The notes: generated by a model from the sequence alone, not told the origin. A stretch of 33,858 nucleotides of DNA from Alphaproteobacteria bacterium (GCA_028708035.1 JAQVZU010000012.1:1-33858); one strand, 5' to 3'. Positions 24,074 through 31,692 are shown, counted from the stretch's first letter. A program made the numbers and translations.

Positions 24074-25102
24074 GTGCTGCGCGACTACGCGTTTCCAAAA
24101 CTAACCGCTCGCGAGATATGCCAGTACCCGGCTGGCTCGGAGCTGATGCAAAAGCTTTCGGCTTTTCATCAGGTCGATCCCGAAAATCTTTGCCTTTGCA
24201 ACGGGGCAGAACAGGCATTGAAAGTCGCTATCGGAGCAGTGTCGAACATGAAGGACGCGACATTATTGATGCCCAGCCCCACATGGGAACACTATTGGAA
24301 GCTTGCAACAGCATTCGGAGTTCGCACAGTCCCTTATCATTATGAAGAGACAAAAAATGGGTTGTTTGAGCTAAACATGCACTGCCTTGAAGATAAGATC
24401 GACAAGGCCAAACGCGTTGTCCTGCTCATTGCATCGCCGTCGAACCCATTGGGATGCCGGACGGACGATAAAACAATCCACAAAATGGTCGAAATGGCTG
24501 CGGAGAAAGGCTACTCCATTATAGATCAAACGTATGCGGGCTTTTCGGGCGGCGAAGAGGAAACATTGGCATCGTGTCTGAACACACTTCCGAAAGCGCT
24601 TATAACGCGGTCCCTTTCCAAATACTACGGCATGGCCGGACTGAGAGTTGGCTTCGTCGCGGCAACACCAGAAACACAAAAAGCGTTTTCGATATTCGGC
24701 GATTACCTCGGATTTAATTCCTTTGCGGATAAATTTGCCGCCGAATGCCTGGATCGTCATATCGAGTTCGAGGAGATTGCCAACAAAACCGTTCAGGGAC
24801 GGGAGCGTCTTAGTAGTTATTATTCCTCTTTGTTAGGGTTTATGCCCTTTAAGTCGGCAACAAACTTTTTGCTAGTTCGCGTTCCTGAAGGATATGCGGA
24901 ACATTTGTCGAGAAACGGCATCAAGGTGCGCACGTTTTCCGACGAGACTATAGGTGATTGCGTGCGGATCACCATTCCTCCTAAAACGATCATTGAGCGC
25001 ATTGAGAATTTGACGGACATTTTCTGTTCGAGTGTCGAGATCAAGCCGCAGACACCTCGAAATGCCTCCCGAAGAATAAACGTAATCGGCTACAGTTCTT
25101 GA
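24074..25102 (+). CDS. PLP-dependent class I/II aminotransferase (HisC-like), N-terminus interrupted
   Basis: Fold-type I aminotransferase, about 342 residues from the GTG at 24074. Catalytic features are all present: SPSNPLG (Asn of the PLP site), IIDQTYAGF (Asp that pairs with the PLP nitrogen), SLSKYYGMAGLRVGF (Schiff-base Lys, residue 183 in this numbering) and VRITIPP (carboxylate-binding Arg). It resembles histidinol-phosphate aminotransferase. The natural start is more likely the ATG at 24023, which has a good ribosome binding site, but two in-frame stops separate it from this part. The GTG at 24074 has no convincing ribosome binding site. The product is therefore either a shortened protein, absent, or made by readthrough. 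It is the last enzyme of the five-gene cluster. Confidence 0.82.
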   Translation: MLRDYAFPKLTAREICQYPAGSELMQKLSAFHQVDPENLCLCNGAEQALKVAIGAVSNMKDATLLMPSPTWEHYWKLATAFGVRTVPYHYEETKNGLFELNMHCLEDKIDKAKRVVLLIASPSNPLGCRTDDKTIHKMVEMAAEKGYSIIDQTYAGFSGGEEETLASCLNTLPKALITRSLSKYYGMAGLRVGFVAATPETQKAFSIFGDYLGFNSFADKFAAECLDRHIEFEEIANKTVQGRERLSSYYSSLLGFMPFKSATNFLLVRVPEGYAEHLSRNGIKVRTFSDETIGDCVRITIPPKTIIERIENLTDIFCSSVEIKPQTPRNASRRINVIGYSS

Positions 25103-25618
25103 CAACATTCCGGGCCAGTCTGAATCACGGTTTTGGGCGCTGTCCCTAAGATGGCGACAGGCCGAGGATGACCTACGAAAGTATGTAAAATGCAACTCCC
25201 TGTAAGCGATTTCCGTTAATTTACCAACTTTCTCGCCTAAGGCACGGCACCGATCAGGCCGGATCGAAGCACCTTTTCTCAGGCAACGGATTGGGCCTTT
25301 CTTGTAAGGCATTGTTTTATAATACAGACGTGCTATGGGTTGGGCATGTTGCGGTGCACAATGCAACGACATTTTTTTACAGGCGAGGAGGAAATTATGC
25401 TTCTCAGAAAGTCGATTAAGGTACCTGCCAATTTCAGCAAAACCATTAAGGCCGACGTATGGGTATTCCGAGTTAGCAAATTCGTAAGAGTCGTCGGTCG
25501 TATCAATTAAACCTCCCCACCATTTGAGACCTTCCGATGTCGAGGCAAAATCACAAAGGCAGTGTGTAGATCGTAGTGAAAATAATTTTGGAGATTTGAA
25601 AAGCCTCTTCAGGCGCTG
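25103..25618. other. 516-bp intergenic region with possible leader elements
   Basis: No long gene is visible on either strand. It holds a TATAAT hexamer at 25318-25323 without a good -35, a weak inverted repeat GTTGC...GCAAC (25348-25352 and 25363-25367) followed by seven T at 25372-25378, and the small ORF at 25397-25510. It separates the enzyme cluster from the mobile-element backbone and may mark a junction, but I see no direct repeats or attachment site. Confidence 0.5.
25397..25510 (+). CDS. 37-residue basic candidate small protein
   Basis: An ATG 4-5 bp after a near-perfect GAGGAGGA ribosome binding site opens a 37-codon frame ending in TAA. The product begins MLLRKSIKVPANFSKTIK and has nine Lys/Arg and no acidic residue except one Asp, giving a strongly cationic peptide. 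Hydrophobic residues alternate in the second half (VWVFRVSKFVRVVGR), suggesting an amphipathic strand or helix. It could be a leader peptide, a toxin-like peptide or a nucleic-acid-binding microprotein. The frame is short, so the start signal is the main support. Confidence 0.45.
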   Translation: MLLRKSIKVPANFSKTIKADVWVFRVSKFVRVVGRIN

Positions 25619-26545
25619 GTGGTGTTCGAATGGTGTCTCGCTGAAAAGTTGTGTTTAGCGAGAGTTATTCGTTTCGGCATCGCTGTGAGTTTGAGCGTTT
25701 TGCATGGGGCTGCTTCCACTTTTCAAAGCATCGACTGGTGCAGTGCCGAGTATTACCAATCATTTAGAGAATATGATCGCCCTAAATTTGCGGGAGAATT
25801 TCTCTGCCGCATCCCCGATTTCATCAACGACGTGCGGCAAATGCCATGTTTCTCGCAAACCGCCAATCCTTGTGCGGACGGAGGAACCGGCATCACAACC
25901 TGTTGCCGAACCTGTCCGTTGGCGCGCTGGGGGTTACGCTGTTGCCGGATGGTCGAGCGCCAGCCGGTTTTTCTATGGTTGCCGCAATACAATCCGCAGG
26001 TGCTCACGGTCGAAGCCGAAGCTGCGGGGAGCGCGGAGGATACTTTCGATTTTCGCCAATGTTCTTTTCTCAAAGCAGCGGTGAGCGTTTCAGAACAAGA
26101 ACTCCATTTGTTATTCAGCGACGGCGCACGGACTCTTCAAGTAATTGCGCGCGGGAACCCGGTTCTCGAAAACCCCGTTCTTCTCCGATGTACATTGCGC
26201 GGCATGGAGGAATTTGAGACCAAGCCGCAGACACTACGCCGCCTCTGCTGCCTCTATCGGCAAGGACGGCTGGTCAAGTCCCTCTATCCAAAAGAAGAGC
26301 GAGCGCACTATTGGATCAAAGCATTGCGCGCCTGGGACGGTTTTCAGGCCGGAGCGTCCTATCGTGAGATTGCCGAAGCGATTTATCCCGACGAGATTAA
26401 AAATAATGGGGACTGGGAGGAGGTCTATCGTACCCGCGTGCAAAGGTTGTTCCGGTTTACGAAACAGATGTTTGACGGCAGGTATCGGACGCTCTTGCGG
26501 GGGCCGGAAGAGAAAAAGAAAAGCCTTGAGCGGGGTGGAACTTAA
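25619..26545 (+). CDS. DUF6499-DUF2285 regulator (FseA-like, mobile-element activator)
   Basis: The C-terminal 90 residues are a DUF2285 domain (YWIKALRAWDGFQAGASYREIAEAIYP, then VYRTRVQRLFRFTKQMFDGRYRTLLRG), a helix-turn-helix-like DNA-binding domain. Residues about 38-70 (DWCSAEYYQSFREYDRPKFAGEFLCRIPDF) fit DUF6499. This pair is the layout of FseA of the Mesorhizobium symbiosis island, where two genes are joined by a programmed +1 frameshift to activate excision. Here they are in one frame. The linker is cysteine-rich (TCCRTCPLARWGLRCC). The first 35 residues from GTG do not resemble the family, so translation probably starts later, for example at the TTG just before HGAASTFQS. It likely controls excision or transfer of the element. 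Confidence 0.78.
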   Translation: MVFEWCLAEKLCLARVIRFGIAVSLSVLHGAASTFQSIDWCSAEYYQSFREYDRPKFAGEFLCRIPDFINDVRQMPCFSQTANPCADGGTGITTCCRTCPLARWGLRCCRMVERQPVFLWLPQYNPQVLTVEAEAAGSAEDTFDFRQCSFLKAAVSVSEQELHLLFSDGARTLQVIARGNPVLENPVLLRCTLRGMEEFETKPQTLRRLCCLYRQGRLVKSLYPKEERAHYWIKALRAWDGFQAGASYREIAEAIYPDEIKNNGDWEEVYRTRVQRLFRFTKQMFDGRYRTLLRGPEEKKKSLERGGT

Positions 26546-26565
26546 ACCGCAAAGGAGAAAAGAAC

Positions 26566-27003
26566 ATGTTTCGTTTCGTCAGCAGGACTGCCGCTTTCGG
26601 CATGTTGTTTTGGGCATTCGTTTGTCTCTACCCGGCCGTGGACAATAAGCACGCCGGACCGGCAACGGTCATTGACGCCAACACCATCGAGGTCAAGGGA
26701 GAGCAGCATCGGCTGTACGGCCTCGTGAAAAGCAATCGCCAAGAGTCCGTCGCGGCGCTTACCGAATTTCTCGCAGGACAAACCGTAAAATGCCAGCTTC
26801 GCCGGAAGCATGAGTCCGCCGATAAGCAGTTTGTCTCAACCTGCTATGCCAAAACTGAGGATGTTTCGGCATGGATGGTGACCAACGGCTGGGCCTTGGC
26901 CGACCGTAACGCGAACCGCTTCTATAACTATACCGAAAATGAGGGGATGGCGCGTTTCCTTCACAAGGGGATATGGAAAAAAACGGCATCTGTCGTGCGG
27001 TGA
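26566..27003 (+). CDS. SNase-like protein lacking catalytic residues, membrane-anchored or secreted
   Basis: A 145-residue protein with AAAGGAG before the ATG. An N-terminal hydrophobic helix (FGMLFWAFVCLY) is a signal peptide or anchor. The rest follows the staphylococcal nuclease (thermonuclease) barrel: GPATVIDANTIEVKGEQHRLYGLV, then TVKCQLRRK, STCYAKTEDVSAWMVTNGWALADR and KGIWK. Active members have R-x-x-G-I-D-A-P-E; here the segment reads RLYGLVKSNRQ, so the conserved Asp and Glu are missing. The second active-site Arg (usually in DRYGR) is also not found. It is probably a binding protein, not a nuclease. It lies 20 bp after the DUF2285 gene and ends 7 bp from the convergent immunity gene. 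Confidence 0.7.
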   Translation: MFRFVSRTAAFGMLFWAFVCLYPAVDNKHAGPATVIDANTIEVKGEQHRLYGLVKSNRQESVAALTEFLAGQTVKCQLRRKHESADKQFVSTCYAKTEDVSAWMVTNGWALADRNANRFYNYTENEGMARFLHKGIWKKTASVVR

Positions 27004-27010
27004 GCCGAAA

Positions 27011-27253
27011 CTAATCCAGCTTACCGCGGGCTATCAGGCGGAGATCAGGCTCAGGCTCAGGCTCTTCATAGTGAATCAATCCATACGAAGGAAAGCGGAC
27101 GATCACACCCTTTTTCAGATAGCCCCAATCCTTTTGAGTACAAATTTCATTGAATTCATTTGTGTCGATTGAGCAAACGACGACGCCTGCTTCGTTTTTG
27201 CCCAGTTCGACCCTATCGCCCAATTGAACTTCTTGGCCGTCTGGATATTTCAT
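27011..27253 (-). CDS. Putative immunity protein, small SH3-like type
   Basis: An 80-residue protein. The ATG at 27253 overlaps the stop of the preceding gene by 4 bp, so I prefer it to the ATG at 27274. It reads KYPDGQEVQLGDRVEL, GVVVCSIDTNEF, DWGYLKKGVIVRF and YGLIHYEEPEPDL-type segments. This family of small beta-barrel proteins is often seen among Rhs and polymorphic-toxin loci, probably as immunity proteins. It is the last gene of the minus-strand operon. The acidic EPEPEP stretch could be a charge mimic. Family recall only. Confidence 0.6.
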   Translation of the reverse strand: MKYPDGQEVQLGDRVELGKNEAGVVVCSIDTNEFNEICTQKDWGYLKKGVIVRFPSYGLIHYEEPEPEPDLRLIARGKLD

Positions 27254-27816
27254 CTGGTCCGTTTCCAGAGGCACACTGGGTATAGCGGATTGTGGCTGGG
27301 AATCTCGGCTCCACGAACATCGGCATATTTCTGAGCCGTCCCAATGTCCTCAAATAGTCCATACCTGTTTATTCCAGAAGAAAACTTCGCTTTCAGTTCT
27401 GCGCTGTACGGTCCTAGGTTAAAAAGGCCACTAATGAGTCCATTCAGATCAACGACATCGTAGCCAAGCCATGTCCAATTGTTTTCCTTTAAATCTGCCG
27501 CCGTTGACATCGGACCTTTCGTGAGTGAACCGCCAAATTTTTCCGATAATTTATTGAAGATCGCGGGGGCGACCGTGGCCGCAATTTCATATTGTTGTGG
27601 ATCGGCGACGGGCTTGAAGATGGGAGCTACTAGCAAACCCAATATGTTCTTATCGGCTTGCTCTCGCCTTTCGATGACCGAAACTGGCGAGACCATAGGA
27701 TCGACAGAAATTACGGTTTCGACCGTTTCTTTCAGCAGATTTTCTGGAAACCAAGGGTTGGTTGGCCCTCTCAGCACTCTCAGGTCAAAGCCAATGATGC
27801 GGTCGTCTAATTCCAT
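27250..27816 (-). CDS. Putative immunity protein for the mini-Rhs toxin
   Basis: A 188-residue soluble protein. The ATG at 27816 has AAGGAG 9 bp upstream; an ATG at 27834 directly after the toxin stop codon has none. It shows an N-terminal beta region (DDRIIGFDLRVLRGPTNPWFPE), a helical middle and a C-terminal FEDIGTAQKYADVRGAEIPSHNPLYPVCLWKR segment. No signal peptide or enzyme motif is present. Its place directly after a secreted Rhs-type toxin gene, on the same strand and essentially without a gap, is the standard position of a cognate immunity gene. The family name is not known to me. Confidence 0.6.
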   Translation of the reverse strand: MELDDRIIGFDLRVLRGPTNPWFPENLLKETVETVISVDPMVSPVSVIERREQADKNILGLLVAPIFKPVADPQQYEIAATVAPAIFNKLSEKFGGSLTKGPMSTAADLKENNWTWLGYDVVDLNGLISGLFNLGPYSAELKAKFSSGINRYGLFEDIGTAQKYADVRGAEIPSHNPLYPVCLWKRTR

Positions 27817-27834
27817 CGGAATAGGCTCCTTCAT

Positions 27835-28410
27835 TTAGTTGTTCGGCCAACTTGAATAGCTACTGCAAGAAGCCATACCAGCGGGGGGAGATTGGGCGGT
27901 GCCGGAGGTTCCTGCGGTTCTATTCCAATAGCACTTGCCTGTCGATGAATTTTGGTTCCTTGCCCAGATATGATAGTGGGGATCCCAACCGTTGTGAGTA
28001 TGACCGACATTCTGTTCGTAACACATGGTTCCAGAGGGGGGATCGCAGGGCGGGTGACTATTCGATGCCGCGTTGCAGTTCTGCGCGGCGTCGCTTGAAG
28101 CTCCGGGCGTCGGAATTTTGGGCATAACCTGCTGCATTATTATGGGAACCGCAACAGCAGCGCCGCACGCAGCAGTGCCCCAAGGCACGTCAAAACATAG
28201 CGGTATAGGCGCAGGGACGGCTTGAAGCCCTTGCGGATCGACTGCGTTTACCGGATTCTGATTTACGTATCCGTAAGTATTCACTCCGCCCGCAAGCCCG
28301 ATAGGATCGCTTTGCACGTAACGCGCTTGCGCCGAGCCGCAGAATAAAGTGAGTACGAATACGGCTACGATCAGAAACGCCCTAACCGGCTTACATTTGT
28401 TGTCTATCAT
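27835..28410 (-). CDS. Secreted mini-Rhs protein with a C-terminal toxin-like domain
   Basis: A 191-residue protein with a strong ribosome binding site (GGAGGAG, 7 bp). Residues 1-29 are a signal peptide ending GSAQA. Directly after it comes a complete Rhs-associated core motif: RYVQSDPIGLAGGVNTYGYVNQNPVNAVDPQGL (about 30-62). In full-length Rhs proteins this motif sits at the end of a shell of more than 1000 residues. Next is a hydrophobic stretch (AACGAAVAVPIIMQQVMP) and then a variable C-terminal domain of about 75 residues with several Cys, His and Trp (VGHTHNGWDPHYHIWARNQNSS). No Rhs/YD repeats occur upstream. This looks like a toxin tip exported without the shell. Toxic activity is inferred. 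Confidence 0.72.
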   Translation of the reverse strand: MIDNKCKPVRAFLIVAVFVLTLFCGSAQARYVQSDPIGLAGGVNTYGYVNQNPVNAVDPQGLQAVPAPIPLCFDVPWGTAACGAAVAVPIIMQQVMPKIPTPGASSDAAQNCNAASNSHPPCDPPSGTMCYEQNVGHTHNGWDPHYHIWARNQNSSTGKCYWNRTAGTSGTAQSPPAGMASCSSYSSWPNN

Positions 28411-29353
28411 GGCGATACTCCTCCGTCGCTACATCCAAATCTTTCAATCTGCCTTCGTAGTAGTTTGCTTTCTCTTCGTACGTTTTGGCCTTCTGCGCCG
28501 TGGCCTCTTGATGGTCAACGGCGGCCATTTTTGCGACGCCAGTTGCTCTATCTCGATAGATTATTGACAAGGCTAATACGGCTACGTCGAGGTGCGGATC
28601 GATCTCAAGCGCTCTTTCGTAATACACGATAGCCTTATTATATTGGCTGAAATGAACAAAATAATTGGCATTTATCGCCAATAGACTCGCCAGATACTCG
28701 TGATGCGTCAGCGTCCGCATATACGTGCCCTTGGCAAGCGCCTTCTCGGATATGTGGAACTCCCTGATATAGCTCGAATCCAATTTTGTACCGCCGCTGG
28801 TGGCCTCGATATTTTTGTACGTTGCTTTCGGATCGGTTATTCGCAGAAAGCTGTGGTCCGGTGCTGAAACCGCATAAACAGGCAAGCCGACGCGTTGAGC
28901 TACGGCCAGGTAAAGCAGCGGCAACGAGGCGCATATGCCTTTCTTGGTATCGAGGACGGCGGGTAGAAAATAGTTCCCGACCAGTTCTCTTGCATCAGGC
29001 GAGAAGTCGTAGCTGAAGCCCTCTCGTTGATAAAGCACCGTGTTAATCGCCATGAGCGCTTCATCCGGGCCGCTTTTAGGGGGAATAAGCTTCCGCGCCT
29101 CGACCGCCAAACGATCCAACTCACGCGAATACCGCATCTCATCGAAAGGCCCGGTTGCTATGTCCTTGGCAAAGACTATCGCGGCCGTGCCGATATCGAT
29201 TTTCTTTTCCGGCAGTGCGAGGATTTTTTCGACTTCGGGAGAAATGGTTTCGACCGCCTGAGAAGCTTGTGGAAAAACAAGTAATGCTGCGAAGAAGGCG
29301 ACGACTTGAAATGTGCGGGCTCTCCTTAAGCCAAATGGATTAAACAACGCCAT
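28391..29353 (-). CDS. Periplasmic transglutaminase-like (SirB1-type) protein with TPR repeats
   Basis: A 320-residue protein. A long signal peptide ends ASQA near residue 33. Residues about 70-190 form a transglutaminase-like cysteine-protease fold: KKGICASLPLLYLAVAQRVGLPVYAVSAPDHSFLRI gives Cys141 and His167, and YKNIEATSGG supplies the third polar position. Residues about 215-300 form one or two TPR units (YFVHFSQYNKAIVYYERALEIDPHLDVAVLALSIIYRD). Its 3' end overlaps the mini-Rhs start by 20 bp, so the two exported proteins are co-made. It may process, cross-link or help mature the toxin. Confidence 0.78.
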   Translation of the reverse strand: MALFNPFGLRRARTFQVVAFFAALLVFPQASQAVETISPEVEKILALPEKKIDIGTAAIVFAKDIATGPFDEMRYSRELDRLAVEARKLIPPKSGPDEALMAINTVLYQREGFSYDFSPDARELVGNYFLPAVLDTKKGICASLPLLYLAVAQRVGLPVYAVSAPDHSFLRITDPKATYKNIEATSGGTKLDSSYIREFHISEKALAKGTYMRTLTHHEYLASLLAINANYFVHFSQYNKAIVYYERALEIDPHLDVAVLALSIIYRDRATGVAKMAAVDHQEATAQKAKTYEEKANYYEGRLKDLDVATEEYRHDRQQM

Positions 29354-29483
29354 AACGAAGACCTGCGGGATAATTACCGGCTTATTCTGCTATTCCGAGT
29401 AGAAAAGGTCAAACCGTAATCGCGTTAAAATCATATGGTTAAAGCTTTTGTATCAAACGCTCATTTTTCTCGCATAGATTACT

Positions 29484-29492
29484 TGTGGATAA
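29484..29492 (-). promoter_or_regulatory. Perfect DnaA-box-like site
   Basis: The minus strand reads TTATCCACA, the consensus DnaA box. It lies in the 293-bp gap before the ParB-like gene, next to the hairpin at 29496-29520. A single 9-mer can occur by chance, but its position in front of a partition-type gene is suggestive. Confidence 0.4.
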
Positions 29493-29495
29493 AAG

Positions 29496-29520
29496 CCTTT
29501 GGGCAGCTTCTGCTCAAAGG
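29496..29520. repeat. Inverted repeat (11-bp stem, 3-base loop) before the ParB-like gene
   Basis: CCTTTGGGCAG and CTGCTCAAAGG pair over 11 positions with one G-T wobble, separated by CTT. There is no T-run on the plus strand. With the DnaA-like site just before it, this is the main structure in the gap 29354-29646. It could be an operator, an RNA leader hairpin or part of an origin. Confidence 0.6.
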
Positions 29521-29646
29521 GAAGCAAAGACGGGCGGCAATATGCGGCTCGGCGAGACCCAAAAGAGTAAAAGTTGGGAGAGGTTTTTCGTGGCAGACCT
29601 AATGGGAAAGAGAGGGCTCTTTCCGGGTCTGCCAAGGAGAACCGAC

Positions 29647-31692
29647 ATGGCAAAAATTGAAAAAATATCGTTGTCCCAATCGCGGGACATTCCGTTTGAC
29701 AAGCTGGTGCTGTCGAGCCGCAACGTGCGGCGCATTCAGACCGGCCTATCCATCGAAGAGCTGGCCGAGGACATCGCGAAGCGCACGTTGCTGCAATCGC
29801 TGAGCGTCAGGCCGATGCCCGACAAGGATGGCTTCTACGAAGTCCAGGCTGGTGGGCGGCGCTATCGCGCTCTTGAGATGCTCGTCAAACAAAAACGCTT
29901 GGCTAAGAACGCGCCCATCCCCTGCATCGTCCGCGAGGACGGAATTTTGGAAGAGGATTCTCTTGCCGAGAATATCCAGCGCATCAATCTTCATCCACTC
30001 GATCAATTCCGAGCGTTTCAGTCGTTGCGCGATCAAGGTATAGGCGATGAAGAAATCGCCGCACGCTTCTTCGTAACGCCGCAAATCGTCAAACAGCGCC
30101 TTAAGCTTGCAAGTGTGTCGCTGAAACTCTTGGAAATATACGCGGCGGACGAAATGAGCCTTGAACAGCTCATGGCTTTTAGTGTCTCCGACGATCACGC
30201 GCGACAGGAGCAGGTTTGGGAGACGGTCAATCGTGGCTATAATCACGAGCCTTACCTCATCAAGCGGCTCCTCACCGAAAACAGCATCCCCTCAGATGAT
30301 AAGCGCGCGCTGTTTGTCGGCATCGAAGCCTATGAAGCCGCTGGGGGCGCGGTCTCGCGCGATCTGTTCTCCGCGGATGACGCGGGCTGGCTTCAGGATG
30401 TCGCGCTATTGGAACGGCTGGTTGCCGAGAAGCTCAAGCGCGAAGCCGAAGCGATTAAAAACGAAGGTTGGAAATGGCTTCAAGTCGCCGAGGATTTTCC
30501 TTATGGACATATCGGCGGGTTGCGCCGGATCAACGGTGAGATCGAGCCGCTTAGCGAAGAAGACCAGAACCGCTATGCCGCCTTGCAGGAGGAGATGGGG
30601 AGCATCGAGGAAGAGTACGTTCAGGACGGCGAAGAAGTGCCGGAGGAAATCGAGAAGCGCCTCGTCGAAATCGAAAATGCGCTGAACGTTTTTGAGAACC
30701 GCCCCGTCCATTACGATCCTGCCGAAGTTGCCATAGCCGGAGCTTTTGTCAGCATCGATGACGACGGCAGCCTGAAGGTCGAGCGCGGCTTTGTCCGCCG
30801 GGAGGATGAAGCCGGGAAGGGCGATGATGCGGAAGGCAATTCCGACACGCCGGATCGCTCTTCGAACATCATGATCGTGTCCGTGTCCGATCGGACTCCT
30901 TCCAACGACGGTTCCCCAAGCGCGGGTGATGAGGCTGAGGAGGACGCCACGAAGCCTCTTTCGGACCGGCTTGTGATGGAACTGACGGCGCACCGGACGC
31001 TTGGTCTGCGCAATGCGCTTGCCAACGATCCCGATACGGCCTTCCTTGCCGTGCTTCATGTGCTTGTCCTCAATGCCTTCTATCACTACGAAACCGAAAG
31101 CTGTTTGGAGATTACGGCGAAAAATCCGCGTTTTTCGGTTCAGTCGCCCGATCTCAAGAGCTGTGCTTCGGCAAAGGTCATTGATGAGCGCCACGCAGCT
31201 TGGGAAAAGCAGCTTCCCCAGGATGCCAAGGAGCTTTGGAATACGCTTTGCGCTTTTGACGCGGACAGCCGAAGCGCGCTGTTCGCGCATTGCGCATCCA
31301 TGACCATAAACGCCGTGCATGAACCTTGGAATCGCGCTTTGGGGCGCAAGCGCCATGCAGATCAGCTTGCCGAGATGCTTTCTCTCGATATGGTCGCAGC
31401 CGGATGGAAGCCAACGGCATCCAATTATCTGAGCCGCGTTTCCAAGGTGCGAATTTTGGAAGCGGTCACGGAAGCCAAAGGCGCGGCAGCGGCGGAATGG
31501 ATCGAGAACCTGCGCAAGGCCGACATGGCGAACCAAGCCGAACGGCTTTTGGAGGATACAGGCTGGTTACCGGAGCCGCTGCGGTCGCCGGGAGTTGAAC
31601 GTGTTGCAGTTCAAGCAACCACGTCGCCCGACGCTTCGGCCCAACAAGGTGCGTCCGCTGAACTTCCCGCATTCCTGTCCGAAGCGGCCTAG
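29647..31692 (+). CDS. ParB/RepB/Spo0J-family protein
   Basis: 681 residues from the ATG at 29647, chosen because AAGGAG precedes it and the protein family begins here; an in-frame extension to 29485 has no such support. The N-terminal ParB CTPase/nuclease-like domain contains PFDKLVLSSRNVRR, QAGGRRYRALEML and EDSLAENIQRINLHPLDQ (the E-N-x-Q-R motif). A helix-turn-helix follows (IGDEEIAARFFVTPQIVKQRLKLASVS). The long C-terminal region is acidic and probably partly disordered around residues 370-440. Large ParB-like proteins like this are common next to DUF7007, DUF6117 and strawberry-notch genes on alphaproteobacterial plasmids and integrative elements. The probable role is DNA binding for maintenance or regulation of the element. 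A strong terminator follows. Confidence 0.88.
   Translation: MAKIEKISLSQSRDIPFDKLVLSSRNVRRIQTGLSIEELAEDIAKRTLLQSLSVRPMPDKDGFYEVQAGGRRYRALEMLVKQKRLAKNAPIPCIVREDGILEEDSLAENIQRINLHPLDQFRAFQSLRDQGIGDEEIAARFFVTPQIVKQRLKLASVSLKLLEIYAADEMSLEQLMAFSVSDDHARQEQVWETVNRGYNHEPYLIKRLLTENSIPSDDKRALFVGIEAYEAAGGAVSRDLFSADDAGWLQDVALLERLVAEKLKREAEAIKNEGWKWLQVAEDFPYGHIGGLRRINGEIEPLSEEDQNRYAALQEEMGSIEEEYVQDGEEVPEEIEKRLVEIENALNVFENRPVHYDPAEVAIAGAFVSIDDDGSLKVERGFVRREDEAGKGDDAEGNSDTPDRSSNIMIVSVSDRTPSNDGSPSAGDEAEEDATKPLSDRLVMELTAHRTLGLRNALANDPDTAFLAVLHVLVLNAFYHYETESCLEITAKNPRFSVQSPDLKSCASAKVIDERHAAWEKQLPQDAKELWNTLCAFDADSRSALFAHCASMTINAVHEPWNRALGRKRHADQLAEMLSLDMVAAGWKPTASNYLSRVSKVRILEAVTEAKGAAAAEWIENLRKADMANQAERLLEDTGWLPEPLRSPGVERVAVQATTSPDASAQQGASAELPAFLSEAA

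Noticed and set aside
19789-25102. Pyrrolysine biosynthesis locus (PylB, PylC, PylD-like enzymes plus an in-frame TAG)
   Set aside because: No pylS or tRNA-Pyl is visible, the Rossmann enzyme is an SDR and not PylD-like, the ATP-grasp shows no specific PylC feature, and a TAA also interrupts the aminotransferase.
24872-25372. Minus-strand frame of 166 codons over the aminotransferase end
   Set aside because: It is antisense to a well-conserved coding region, matches no family and has Arg/Cys-rich shadow composition.
25348-25378. Rho-independent terminator before the small ORF at 25397
   Set aside because: The stem is only 5-6 bp with a 10-base loop; the T-run alone is not enough support.
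25704-26084. A separate gene in the +1 frame overlapping the DUF6499-DUF2285 gene
   Set aside because: Its product has no family features, whereas the other frame shows both domains. A frameshift between the two frames cannot be excluded but lacks a clear slip site.
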